Source of the DNA: an uncultured Alphaproteobacteria bacterium
GTDB taxonomy: Bacteria; Pseudomonadota; Alphaproteobacteria; CAAHEQ01; UBA3637
DNA length: 36,951 nt
Direction of reading: 5' to 3'
NCBI GenBank assembly: GCA_934234055.1
Contig: CAKQGY010000011.1
Coordinates: forward strand, 1-36,951
A model generated the notes under the pieces. The model was not told the DNA's origin. It worked only from the letters and a program-made list of their open reading frames with translations, and ran no database searches. This document shows, one piece after another, positions 7,467 through 16,000 of this stretch. Numbering within the stretch: the first letter of the stretch is position 1; each line of letters starts with the position of its first letter. The position numbers and the translations under genes are program-made.

Positions 7467-9181
7467 AACGGTATTTTTGGTGTTGGATTTTTGTCGCCCT
7501 GATAACACTGATAACGGATCAGGCATGGGCCGGTTCGGTTTTGTCGGACAAGGATGTGCACCTGTATCAACAGATTTTTGACCTGCAATCCCGGGGGCTA
7601 TTTCAAAAGGCTGACAAACTGCGATTTCAGGTGCAAAATCCGGTCTTGGAGGGGTATGTCCTCTATGATCGCTATTTTGCCAAGGGATACCACACCAAAA
7701 AATCCGAAATAACCGCTTGGATTAAAAAATATAATTCTCTGGCCGTTGCGGGTGATGTGTATGCGTTGGGCCGTCAAAAAAAAGCCGCGCTTCCCGTGCA
7801 GCCCACCAACTTGTTCGGCAGTCGTTCCGGAACTTGCTCGGGTGTTTTCCGGCCCGAGCCCATAGACCTGATTCGTGATAAATCTTTTTCCTATTTGTCC
7901 GCACCGCGCCGCAAACAGGCCAAAAAGATAATGCATCAGATTTACCGTTATATCAATCGCGGTAAAACACTTTCTGCCCGCAAGTTGGTTGAATCGCCCC
8001 AGGCCGCCAACCTTTTTTCCTATGAAGATCATGACTCGGCTCGAACAGCGTTGGCTTTTTCATATTTTATTGACGGTGAAGACGCCAAGGGCCTTGCCTT
8101 TATCCGCCCGGTTTTAGAGCATTCCGGCGACAAGATTCCCCAAGCCTATTGGGTCGCCGGGCTTTTGTCGTGGCGCACCGGCAACTATGCCGATGCTCAT
8201 CGCTATTTTGCAACGGCTGCCGACCACCCCAAGACCTATCCCCTGCTTCAAGCTGCTGCCTCGCTGTGGGCGGCCAGATCCGCTTTGAAACAAGGCGATT
8301 TTGATCATGTCGCACCTTATTTGGAAAAAGCAGCCGCCTATCCGCGCCTGTTTTACGGAATTGTAGCAATGCGTATGCTGGCACGCGATTTGAATCATGT
8401 CTGGGATGAACCCGCCCTGCCCAGCGACGATGTCAGCGCTGATTTTTCACACCCGACCTTGGAACGGTTTTACGCACTGGATCAAATCGGCAAAACCGAC
8501 TGGGCCACACGCGAATTATCCAAGCTGTATTTAGAAGCCGATGATGAGGGTAAAGGGATTCTGATGCTGATTTCCCAGCAAAACGGCTTTGGTGATGACC
8601 TGCGCGCCCTGACCGGCAAAATAGAGAATTCCAACTTGCGCTATCCGGCACCGAACTGGACACCTACGGACGGATGGAAGATTGACAAAGCCCTTGTCTA
8701 TGCCTTTGTGCGCCAGGAATCGTGTTTTAATCGCCGCGCGGAAAGTTCTGTCGGGGCTCTTGGCCTGATGCAACTGATGCCTGCCACAGCCCGGGAATTG
8801 GCGCGGACAATGTCCTATCCGTTCAAAAAACAGCTCTTAAAAGAGCCCGAATATAACCTGTCCTTGGGGCAGAATTACCTGTTGAAACTGATGCAAAACC
8901 CTGAGATTGGCGAAAATCTGATTTTCCTGGCGGTGGCCTATAACGCGGGTCCGGGCAATTTGGCCAAATGGAAAAAGCGTATGCGGTGCGAGGATCCCAT
9001 GCTGTTTTTAGAGAGCATCCCGTCGCGCGAAACCCGCAGCTTTGTAGAGCGCATTATTGTCAACTATTGGATTTATCGCAATTTAATGGGGCAACCTTTG
9101 GCGGATTTGGATATGGTTGCCACGGGACAATGGCCGAATTATCGTTCGTTTGAGTGCTCCCCGACCGCCGTGGCCGAATAA
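7463..9181 (+). CDS. slt: soluble lytic murein transglycosylase (Slt70-like, GH23)
   Basis: This periplasmic enzyme cleaves the MurNAc-GlcNAc bond of peptidoglycan non-hydrolytically. The 572-residue protein begins with a signal peptide (ending DQAWA|GS), then a long helical superhelix region (about 30-390) as in Slt70. The C-terminal SLT domain contains the catalytic Glu419 in FVRQESCFN, then GALGLMQLMPATAR and AYNAGPGNLAKWKK, all hallmark motifs of family 1. It is somewhat shorter than E. coli Slt70 (645 aa). Translation is coupled to the preceding secreted protein through ATGA. The next gene, hisS, has its own promoter. Confidence 0.9.
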   Translation: MKRYFWCWIFVALITLITDQAWAGSVLSDKDVHLYQQIFDLQSRGLFQKADKLRFQVQNPVLEGYVLYDRYFAKGYHTKKSEITAWIKKYNSLAVAGDVYALGRQKKAALPVQPTNLFGSRSGTCSGVFRPEPIDLIRDKSFSYLSAPRRKQAKKIMHQIYRYINRGKTLSARKLVESPQAANLFSYEDHDSARTALAFSYFIDGEDAKGLAFIRPVLEHSGDKIPQAYWVAGLLSWRTGNYADAHRYFATAADHPKTYPLLQAAASLWAARSALKQGDFDHVAPYLEKAAAYPRLFYGIVAMRMLARDLNHVWDEPALPSDDVSADFSHPTLERFYALDQIGKTDWATRELSKLYLEADDEGKGILMLISQQNGFGDDLRALTGKIENSNLRYPAPNWTPTDGWKIDKALVYAFVRQESCFNRRAESSVGALGLMQLMPATARELARTMSYPFKKQLLKEPEYNLSLGQNYLLKLMQNPEIGENLIFLAVAYNAGPGNLAKWKKRMRCEDPMLFLESIPSRETRSFVERIIVNYWIYRNLMGQPLADLDMVATGQWPNYRSFECSPTAVAE

Positions 9182-9185
9182 ACAC

Positions 9186-9214
9186 TTGTTTTTTGGCACA
9201 AAGTATGCTAGAAT
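9186..9214 (+). promoter_or_regulatory. hisS promoter (extended -10)
   Basis: TTGTTT (9186-9191), 17-nt spacer, TAGAAT (9209-9214), with TG one base upstream of the -10 (TGCTAGAAT). It starts five bases after the transglycosylase stop and lies 30 nt before the hisS start. Confidence 0.65.
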
Positions 9215-9244
9215 ACGCCCGATATTTTTTGAAAGAGGTTTAAT

Positions 9245-10501
9245 ATGCAATTTATCAAAACGCCCGTCAAGGGCATGCCCGAACAACTCCCCGAGGATAT
9301 GGCCACCCGCGAATACGTGATGCGCCTGATCAAAGACGCCTATCGCGCCTATGGGTTTGATCTGATTGAAACACCGATTATGGAGCATATTGAAAACCTG
9401 ACAAACAAGTCCGGCGGCGAGAACGAACAACTGATTTTCAAGATTTTAAAACGAGGCGAAAAGTTGGCCGAGGCTGCCACACCCGATCAAATGTGCGATT
9501 CGGGTCTGCGGTATGATTTAACGGTGCCCTTGGCACGGTTTTATGCGAACAATATGGACAAACTGCCCAACCCGTTCAAGGCTTTTCAGATGGGCCCCTC
9601 TTTCCGCGCAGATCGCCCGCAAAAGGGACGCTTCCGTCAGTTTACACAGTGTGATATTGACATTCTGGGCGACGCTTCCAACTTGGCCGAAATTGAGTTG
9701 ATTACCGCCACGTCCGAGATGCTCAACCGCCTGGATCTGGGGGCCTTTACCGTGCGCGTGAATGATCGTCGGTTGTTGAAAGAGTTGGCTCTGAGCAGCG
9801 GCTTGCCGGCGGACAAACTGGACACCGTGTTTATCATTCTGGACAAAATGGACAAGATCGGCGTCGACGGCGTGCGGGATACTTTGTTGCAAGAGGGATT
9901 TGACCCGGTCGCCGTTGAAAAATACACTGCCCTGTATGCCGGATTGGATCAAACATTCACTTCGGCGGCGGCCTTTTTATCCGCCCGCGGTTTAACCCCG
10001 AACGACCCGGAGATCGTTCCGAATCTGGACACGATTATCCAAACCGCTTCGGCACTGATGGGAGAAAAGGGACGCATTATTTTCGACCCGACCTTGGTGC
10101 GGGGCATGGGCTATTACACCGGCCCGATTTTTGAAGTCAGTTTAGAGCGTTTCCAATCGTCCGTTGCCGGTGGCGGCCGCTATGACAAGATGATCGGCAA
10201 CTATTTGGGCAAGCCCGTTCCGGCCTGCGGATTTTCCATCGGACTGGAACGAATTCTGGCGGTCTTAAAGGACGCCGGCTTTCGCGCACCCGAATCGCAG
10301 GAAAACACGGCTATTTTAATTGACAAGCGTCTGGACGACTCGCGTATTTTAGAGGCCTTAAAACAAGCACGCTCTTTACGCGAATCGGGGGTGCGCGTGT
10401 TGGTGGCGCGTCGTAATGCCAATGCCAAGTTCCAAAAAGAACAACTTGCCCGCGCCGGCTATACCCGCTTTATTGAGGTGTTCAAGGACGTGTATCAATA
10501 A
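9245..10501 (+). CDS. hisS: histidine--tRNA ligase
   Basis: Class II synthetase charging tRNA-His, 418 residues, the usual bacterial size. Visible: the N-terminal KGMPEQLPED region, RYDLTVPLARFYA, motif 2 in FRADRPQKGRFRQFTQCDID, the histidine-binding LVRGMGYYTGPIFEV, motif 3 in GFSIGLERIL, and a C-terminal anticodon domain (VRVLVARRNANAKFQKEQLA). Two spots differ from the commonest bacterial form: FRADR for FRxER, and RGMGYYTG where RGLDYYT is usual. The start follows AAGAGG by 6 nt. It stands alone as a transcription unit, with a convergent ctrA gene 31 nt further on. Confidence 0.95.
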   Translation: MQFIKTPVKGMPEQLPEDMATREYVMRLIKDAYRAYGFDLIETPIMEHIENLTNKSGGENEQLIFKILKRGEKLAEAATPDQMCDSGLRYDLTVPLARFYANNMDKLPNPFKAFQMGPSFRADRPQKGRFRQFTQCDIDILGDASNLAEIELITATSEMLNRLDLGAFTVRVNDRRLLKELALSSGLPADKLDTVFIILDKMDKIGVDGVRDTLLQEGFDPVAVEKYTALYAGLDQTFTSAAAFLSARGLTPNDPEIVPNLDTIIQTASALMGEKGRIIFDPTLVRGMGYYTGPIFEVSLERFQSSVAGGGRYDKMIGNYLGKPVPACGFSIGLERILAVLKDAGFRAPESQENTAILIDKRLDDSRILEALKQARSLRESGVRVLVARRNANAKFQKEQLARAGYTRFIEVFKDVYQ

Positions 10502-10532
10502 CCGCCCCCCCCTTGCAGCGAGCGGCCGTATT

Positions 10533-11207
10533 TTATGAATCTTTGAGGATATAACCGCGTCCCCAAACGGTGTGGATATATTGCCGTCCGCCGGTCAAGC
10601 GCATAATTTTTTGGCGGATTCGGCACAAAAAGACATCAATGATTTTAATTTCCGGCTCGTCAATCCCGCCATACAGATGGTTCAGGAATTGTTCTTTGCT
10701 GACCGGAGCCCCCTGTCGCAGGCACAATAACTCTACCAAAGCGTATTCTTTCCCCGTCAGGTGCAGCGTTTTACCGCCGACCGAGACCAGCTTTGTGTCC
10801 AGATTGACCAGCATATCGCCGATTCGCACCACCGAATCCGCGAATCCGCGCGACCGCCGAATTACAGCCTGCACCCGCGCCAGCAGCTCATTTTTATCGC
10901 AGGGTTTAACCACATAATCGTCGGCTCCGGCAGTCAGACAAGCCACTTTGTGCGGCACGCCCGACAACTCTGATATCATAATCACCGGCGTTTTAATCCC
11001 GGCATTTCGGATTCGGCGCAGCAATTCCGTGCCGTTTTTATCCGGCAGCAGCACTTCTGACAAGATAATATCGTAATCATACAGCTTTGCCAAGTCCGTT
11101 CCGTCATCACCGTTCGCGGCCGAATCAACAGAAAAGCCTTTGCTCTTCATAAAGAAGATCAGGCTTTGGACGAACGATTTATCGCTATCAATAAGAAGGG
11201 CTCGCAT
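10533..11207 (-). CDS. ctrA: CtrA-type cell-cycle response regulator with Glu51 in place of the phospho-Asp
   Basis: This is an OmpR-type regulator of 224 residues. The DNA-binding half is very close to CtrA of Caulobacter: HLTGKEYALVELL, FLNHLYGGIDEPEIKIIDVF and YIHTVWGRGYIL. The receiver starts MRALLIDSDKSF and has KLYDYDIIL just as in CtrA. The residue that should be phosphorylated is not Asp: LSEVLLPD replaces LLDLNLPD, so position 51 is Glu (codon GAA). The first of the paired acidic residues is also changed (D7-S8-D9 for E7-D8-D9). Ser79 and Lys101 are kept. In Caulobacter D51E mimics the active state. Start at 11207 is chosen over the in-frame ATG 11258 because CtrA homology begins there and AAGGA precedes it. 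It is divergent from the autotransporter gene. Confidence 0.9.
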   Translation of the reverse strand: MRALLIDSDKSFVQSLIFFMKSKGFSVDSAANGDDGTDLAKLYDYDIILSEVLLPDKNGTELLRRIRNAGIKTPVIMISELSGVPHKVACLTAGADDYVVKPCDKNELLARVQAVIRRSRGFADSVVRIGDMLVNLDTKLVSVGGKTLHLTGKEYALVELLCLRQGAPVSKEQFLNHLYGGIDEPEIKIIDVFLCRIRQKIMRLTGGRQYIHTVWGRGYILKDS

Positions 11208-11229
11208 ATTGTTTTTTTCCTTATATTTC

Positions 11230-11258
11230 AGGATACCTGATTTTTTTTTGAAAAGCAA
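11230..11258 (-). promoter_or_regulatory. candidate ctrA promoter
   Basis: On the minus strand TTGCTT (11253-11258), 17-nt spacer, TATCCT (11230-11235). The -10 sits in a near-palindrome CAGGTATCCTG that could be an operator. No TTAA-N7-TTAA CtrA box was seen between ctrA and the autotransporter. Confidence 0.4.
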
Positions 11259-11331
11259 GAAAAAGTATCGGGAATAAAAAATAATACGATTGTATTTGTT
11301 TTTCTGCTTTTTTTGCTTGCAAACGATTTTT

Positions 11332-11337
11332 TATAAT
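11332..11337 (+). promoter_or_regulatory. candidate -10 element of the autotransporter gene
   Basis: A perfect TATAAT lies 65 nt before the ATG at 11403, downstream of a T-rich tract. No good -35 is found at 16-18 nt; TTGCAA is present but only 9 nt away. This suggests an activator-dependent promoter, or that the match is chance in AT-rich DNA. Confidence 0.35.
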
Positions 11338-11402
11338 GGTAGACTGAGGACTGCCCGTAAATATTAATGTATATTCTTCAACTCAACAGAAAGGAGATAA
11401 TT

Positions 11403-14400
11403 ATGAAGAACAGCAAGACAACAATTAAGGAATTGACGGCAAGATACAGCGCTATTTTACGCAAGTGCGCCTTTTTAAACGCCGTGATTTTGGCTGGGTT
11501 TGCCTTTGCGACACCGGCCTTGGCAACTGATCGCCAATATATTACTTCGAATACAACAATTTCAGGTGTAAATGTAGCCGATAACGAATTTAAAGCTGCC
11601 GAAGGACGGACAGATAAAAACAAAGGGTTTGGTGGTTATGCATTTGTCAAGGGTGCGACACTGACTGTTGATAATTCTACTTTTAGCAACAATACGTTTG
11701 AAGATGGATCTGCCGGGTCAATTTTTGCTTCGGGTATAGATGATAACACTATTTTGAAAATTTCAAATTCAACATTTACAAACAATCACAACGCTTATGA
11801 TGGCGGTGCTGTTGGCGGATATGGAATTCAACAAATAACCAATTCTGTTTTTGAAGGGAATACTGCTGCGCTTAGCAAAGACGCTTCGGGCAATTACACA
11901 GTCGTCAATGCCGACAGCAATCCTGTCGGTGGTGGGGCTATTTCCTTTGGGGCTCAATCAAATTCCGATATTGGATCTGTAACAGACACGCTATTCAAAA
12001 ACAATATTTCAGGAAATAACGGTGGTGCAATCGGAACCCGTCTTGGAACACGACCTGATGGTGGATATGCTGCCGACAACTCAAAAGCTCTGTTAAACAT
12101 TGCGGCTAATTTTAGCGGCAACAAAGCCTATGGTAATGGCGGAGCGATTTATAACACTTTCTATGCTAATAACAATTTGGGATTGGGTAATGGTGTTACG
12201 GTTACGGGGGCTTTTGATTCCAATACAGCCACAAACGGAGGGGCTATCTACAATGATGGTGCAAAGGATAAAGCAGGCAACAATGGCGGAATAATGACCA
12301 TTTATGATTCCTCTTTTACCGGAAATAAAGCCACTGGTTTTGGTGGTGCTATTTTCAACACCGCCGGCGCAAAACTGACGCTGGGGAATGGTATAACCTT
12401 CACAGGAAATGAGGCCACAAAAGCAGCAGGCGCCATCTACAATGGTGGTTATATTGCAAAAATGGATAACATTGTTTTCGAAAACAACAAAGCGCTTCAG
12501 GGGGGTGCCATTAATAACGCCAAACCCTCCGCTGCCTCAGAAACAGGAACCATTGAGGCTATTGAAAATAGTAAGTTCATTGGTAATAGAGCTGAAACCA
12601 GTCAGGGCGGAGCTATCCGAAATCAGGGCATCATAAAATCCATTAAAAACACCTTATTTGAAGCTAATGCCGCCACAAACGGAGGGGCTATCAATAATGG
12701 TACTTGGGGTGCTATTGATAACATTGAAAGCATTGAGACAGTGAAATTTATCAACAATACCGCCACTACGGGTTCCTTACAACAAGGTGGGGCTATTGTA
12801 AATGCCGGCAAAATTGGTAGTATTAAAAATGTGATTTTTGAAGGCAATAAAGCCGGGAAAATCGGTGGTGCCATTGTAAATACAAAACCACAAGGAAATC
12901 CAAATTCCAGCATTGCTTTCATTGATACACAATTCATTAATAATGAAGCCGGCACAGCGGGTGGTGCCATTCATAATGCTTTGGAAGGTATTTTATCTTT
13001 CTCGGGTAATACCGTTTTCTCGGGCAACAAGGCCGGTGGTGTCTTGAACGATATTTACAATGACGGTAAATTGTCTGTTGACGGCACATTGACTTTGGAT
13101 GGCGGTATCACGGGTAATGGTGATATTACATTCGCGGCGGGGTCAACCCTGAATGCTACCTTGCAAACAACAACGATTTTGGCCAACTCTTTGACCACAA
13201 ACGGCGCAACATTAAACTTGACATTGGCTAATGGTGTGGCAGACGGCTCTTATGATTTCGTCACGGCAAATACTATTGACCAAGCGTTTACGTTGACTGA
13301 AAATAGTTTGTATAATATAACAATGGAAGATAACGGTCAAATCACGCTTGCACGTAAAGCCACCGATGAAATCTCCTCGGGGGCGGGTCTGTCCGATTCC
13401 GAAGCAGCGGCGATTATCGCAGCGTCTCAATCCACGGTCAACAATCCGGTTTTGGAACAAATGACTGCCGCTTTACAATCGGGTGATACTGATACAGCCA
13501 AGACTTTGGCCGGCGCCATCAACCCGACCGAGGCCGCAACTCAGCAAGTTGCCGCCAACACCAACGCTATCGGTGCAGCGGTCCTTAATCGCTTGTTCGC
13601 TTCGGGTCCGGCCATGGTGGCTCGTCCGGCTCAAAACGGCCGTTCCGGCGGTGATATCAAGTCCAAACTTGCTCCCTGGGTCCAAGGGTTGTATACCAAA
13701 ACGCATAACACCCAAACGGTCGGTTTTGACGCTTACAGCCGCGGATTCGCGTTCGGTGTTGACTCGGATATCACCAACGCGGTCAAGGTCGGTATCGGTT
13801 ATGCTTATACAGCTACCGACATCAAGAGCAATCGTAAAACCCAAGTTTATGGCGATAACTACTTTGTTTACGGGCAATACAAACCCCACAATTGGTATGT
13901 CAACGGTATGTTCAGCTATGGCCACGCCAACTATAAGGAAGCCACAGTCGCTACAACCGCTAAATACAATGTGGACAACTATGCCGCCCAAATCATGACA
14001 GGGTATGACTATGGTATTGCAAATAACTATGCCGGCGTCCGCTATAACTATATCGATACGGAAACCTATAACAACGGTGTCGCCGATATCAAGACCAAGA
14101 ACGCCCAAATCGGCACATTGGTCATCGGTACCAAGATTTCCAAGGACTTCAAACCGGCCCGCGGCGTCTTGTTGACACCCGAATTCCGGTTGGCAGGCAC
14201 CTATGATGTCAAATCCGACAACAACAGTGCCACCGTTGCGGTTATGGGCGCCTCGTCCACCTATTCGGTCACAGGCGAACGCCTCAGCCGTGGTGCGATT
14301 GAAGCCGGTGTCGGCTTGACAGCCAACATCAAACGCCTGGAACTGTCGCTGGGGTATGATACCTCCGTGCGGAAGCGCAACTTCTCGCAAGGCGGTATGG

Positions 14401-14423
14401 TCAAAGCGAAGTATAACTTCTAG
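11403..14423 (+). CDS. Pmp-like autotransporter (type Va) with GGAI/FxxN repeats
   Basis: The 1006-residue protein starts with a long signal peptide ending ATPALA|T (about residue 41). The passenger (about 45-650) holds about a dozen GGAI(Y/F/N/V)N motifs alternating with FxxN motifs (FTGNKA, FENNKA, FINNTA), the hallmark of chlamydial polymorphic outer membrane proteins and a right-handed beta-helix. A helical linker (about 665-750) leads to the C-terminal beta-barrel from about residue 755 (APWVQGLYTKTHN) to the terminal aromatic in KAKYNF. It should insert in the outer membrane and display the passenger. ATG 11403 follows AAAGGAG; an upstream in-frame ATG at 11367 lacks a ribosome site. 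Passenger DNA is visibly more AT-rich than the barrel, suggesting separate histories. A terminator follows directly. Confidence 0.92.
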   Translation: MKNSKTTIKELTARYSAILRKCAFLNAVILAGFAFATPALATDRQYITSNTTISGVNVADNEFKAAEGRTDKNKGFGGYAFVKGATLTVDNSTFSNNTFEDGSAGSIFASGIDDNTILKISNSTFTNNHNAYDGGAVGGYGIQQITNSVFEGNTAALSKDASGNYTVVNADSNPVGGGAISFGAQSNSDIGSVTDTLFKNNISGNNGGAIGTRLGTRPDGGYAADNSKALLNIAANFSGNKAYGNGGAIYNTFYANNNLGLGNGVTVTGAFDSNTATNGGAIYNDGAKDKAGNNGGIMTIYDSSFTGNKATGFGGAIFNTAGAKLTLGNGITFTGNEATKAAGAIYNGGYIAKMDNIVFENNKALQGGAINNAKPSAASETGTIEAIENSKFIGNRAETSQGGAIRNQGIIKSIKNTLFEANAATNGGAINNGTWGAIDNIESIETVKFINNTATTGSLQQGGAIVNAGKIGSIKNVIFEGNKAGKIGGAIVNTKPQGNPNSSIAFIDTQFINNEAGTAGGAIHNALEGILSFSGNTVFSGNKAGGVLNDIYNDGKLSVDGTLTLDGGITGNGDITFAAGSTLNATLQTTTILANSLTTNGATLNLTLANGVADGSYDFVTANTIDQAFTLTENSLYNITMEDNGQITLARKATDEISSGAGLSDSEAAAIIAASQSTVNNPVLEQMTAALQSGDTDTAKTLAGAINPTEAATQQVAANTNAIGAAVLNRLFASGPAMVARPAQNGRSGGDIKSKLAPWVQGLYTKTHNTQTVGFDAYSRGFAFGVDSDITNAVKVGIGYAYTATDIKSNRKTQVYGDNYFVYGQYKPHNWYVNGMFSYGHANYKEATVATTAKYNVDNYAAQIMTGYDYGIANNYAGVRYNYIDTETYNNGVADIKTKNAQIGTLVIGTKISKDFKPARGVLLTPEFRLAGTYDVKSDNNSATVAVMGASSTYSVTGERLSRGAIEAGVGLTANIKRLELSLGYDTSVRKRNFSQGGMVKAKYNF

Positions 14424-14436
14424 GGCAACCACACCA

Positions 14437-14466
14437 AAAACCCCGAGAGGCAACTCCCGGGGTTTT
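14437..14466 (+). terminator. Rho-independent terminator after the autotransporter
   Basis: Stem CCCCG-A-GAG, loop GCAA, CTC-C-CGGGG with one internal A/C mismatch, flanked by AAAA and TTTT. It lies between the autotransporter stop (14423) and the convergent phoB-like stop (14488) and can act in both directions. Confidence 0.85.
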
Positions 14467-14487
14467 CTTTATGCGTTTTCAAATCAA

Positions 14488-15180
14488 TTATTCGGCACTT
14501 AAATCCATGGCATACCCGGCCGAACGCACCGTGCGCACAATATCGGCCTCTCCGCCCGCGTTCAAAGCCCGCCGCAACCGCCGGATATGGACATCTACCG
14601 TCCGCAATTCCACAAACACGGATCCGCCCCATACCGCTTTCAACAGGTATTCCCGCGACAACACCTCTCCCGGCTTTTCCATTAAAAATTGCAACAATCG
14701 AAACTCTGTCGGCCCCAGATGCACCACACGATCCCCACGCGTTACACGCATCTTGCCGTAATCTATTACCATATCGCCCAACCGTTTTTTCTCGGCCGGT
14801 GCCGAAACGGGCTGCACCCGTCGCAACAGGGCTTTAATCCGCGCCATCAGCTCGGGAACAGAGAACGGTTTGGTCATATAATCATCGGCGCCATAGGACA
14901 AACCCTTCACCTTGTCCGACTCGTCCCCGCGCGCCGTCAGCATAATAATCGGCGTGCTGCGAAACTCAAAGGTTTTACGCATTTCCCGACACAGGTCCAC
15001 CCCGGTCATATTCGGAAGCATCCAGTCCAACAAAATCAAGTCAGGCTTCTCTGTCCCCGCCACACGCATAACCTCTTTGCCGTCCGAGACTGAAACCGTC
15101 GTAAATCCCTGTTTTCCCAGGTTATATTTCAGCAATGTCACCAAACCGGCTTCATCTTCTACGATTAAGATTTTTGTCAT
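14488..15180 (-). CDS. phoB: PhoB-like OmpR-family response regulator
   Basis: A 230-residue two-component regulator. The receiver is complete: acidic pair in IVEDEAG, phospho-acceptor Asp52 in LLDWMLPNMTG, Thr in MLTARGDESDKVKGL, Lys in DYMTKPFS. The winged-helix domain (about 130-225) has HLGPTEFRLLQFLMEKPGEV, SREYLLKAVWG and RTVDVHIRRLRRAL, typical of PhoB, which controls phosphate-starvation genes. There is no PhoR kinase or pst gene beside it, so the symbol is from sequence resemblance alone. Its ATG overlaps the stop of rpe by 4 nt, an unusual pairing for phoB. Confidence 0.8.
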   Translation of the reverse strand: MTKILIVEDEAGLVTLLKYNLGKQGFTTVSVSDGKEVMRVAGTEKPDLILLDWMLPNMTGVDLCREMRKTFEFRSTPIIMLTARGDESDKVKGLSYGADDYMTKPFSVPELMARIKALLRRVQPVSAPAEKKRLGDMVIDYGKMRVTRGDRVVHLGPTEFRLLQFLMEKPGEVLSREYLLKAVWGGSVFVELRTVDVHIRRLRRALNAGGEADIVRTVRSAGYAMDLSAE

Positions 15181-15818
15181 TTTTTCAACCTTTCAATGGC
15201 CTCGGCATAGTTTTTGGCGCCAAAGACATAACTTCCCGCGATCAGAATATCTGCCCCGGCCAACCGACATGCCGGCGCGGTTATATCGTTGATTCCACCG
15301 TCCACAGCGACTTGAACCGGCTTTTTCCCGATCAGATCCTTTAATTCCGCAATCCGAGCGATGGCTTCTTTTTGAAAAACCTGACCGCCGAACCCCGGCT
15401 CAACAGACATCACCAAGACCGTATCAATCATCGGCAGGAACGGCAGCAATCGGCTGATCGGTGTTTTCGGCCGCAACGACAACCCCACCCGGCATTTTTC
15501 TTTCCGAATCAGGGATATCAGATCCTCCACTTTGTCCGCGCACTCGATATGCACCGTAATTTCGTCGGCACCTGCCCGGGCAAAAGGCGTGATATACGCC
15601 GCCGGATTTGTCATCATCAGGTGTGCCTCAAACGGCAGCGCTGAATATTTGCGCACCGCCCGCACCACCATCGGTCCAAAGGTTAAATTCGGCACAAAAT
15701 GCCCATCCATAATGTCCAGATGTATCCGATCGGCGCCGGCGGCGGTTATTTTTTTGATTTCAGTGCCCAACCGAGCAAAATCGGCAGAGAGAATACTGGG
15801 TGAAATTTGAACCATCAT
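15177..15818 (-). CDS. rpe: ribulose-phosphate 3-epimerase
   Basis: Interconverts ribulose 5-phosphate and xylulose 5-phosphate in the pentose phosphate pathway. The 213-residue TIM barrel shows the metal and catalytic residues: His33 and Asp35 in RIHLDIMDGHFVPNLTFGP, His66 in FEAHLMMTNP, and Asp173 in QVAVDGGIN. VMSVEPGFGGQ is also characteristic. Two ATGs are adjacent; AAAGGA is 3 nt before the first and 6 nt before the second, so the second (15815) may be used. It is first in an operon with the phoB-like gene and has its own consensus promoter. Confidence 0.93.
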   Translation of the reverse strand: MMVQISPSILSADFARLGTEIKKITAAGADRIHLDIMDGHFVPNLTFGPMVVRAVRKYSALPFEAHLMMTNPAAYITPFARAGADEITVHIECADKVEDLISLIRKEKCRVGLSLRPKTPISRLLPFLPMIDTVLVMSVEPGFGGQVFQKEAIARIAELKDLIGKKPVQVAVDGGINDITAPACRLAGADILIAGSYVFGAKNYAEAIERLKK

Positions 15819-15835
15819 TTTTCCTTTCTGTCCCC

Positions 15836-15864
15836 AGTATACCGAAAAAATCCCCCAAAATCAA
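15836..15864 (-). promoter_or_regulatory. rpe-phoB promoter
   Basis: On the minus strand TTGATT (15859-15864), 17-nt spacer, TATACT (15836-15841), 17 nt before the rpe start, which implies a very short leader. Confidence 0.65.
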
Positions 15865-15924
15865 GCGCTAAAAAATCCGCCCCCGAAAAAGCATCGCTCT
15901 TTTTTTAAAAAGATGAGTTAATGC

Positions 15925-15953
15925 TTGACTTTTCCGCAAAAATGCCCTATGTC
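15925..15953 (+). promoter_or_regulatory. candidate secA promoter
   Basis: TTGACT (15925-15930), 17-nt spacer, TATGTC (15948-15953). A second possible -10, TATTAT, follows at 15960. The ATG is at 16001. No SecM-like leader ORF or arrest sequence was seen upstream. Confidence 0.5.
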
Positions 15954-16000
15954 ATAACATATTATCTTATATCAGTCCAAAGTTTACATAAAGGAATATC

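Noticed and set aside
11208..11402. CtrA-binding box (TTAA-N7-TTAA) between ctrA and the autotransporter
   Set aside because: Looked for and not found, so autoregulation cannot be claimed from sequence.
11900..13000. Possible tandem DNA repeat array in the autotransporter
   Set aside because: The repetition is at protein level (GGAI/FxxN) with diverged codons and irregular spacing, so it is not a DNA satellite or CRISPR.
13473..14453. 326-codon minus-strand ORF opposite the autotransporter barrel
   Set aside because: Composition (repeated Gly/Ile/Asp) is what the reverse strand of the beta-barrel codons gives. The plus-strand gene is certain.
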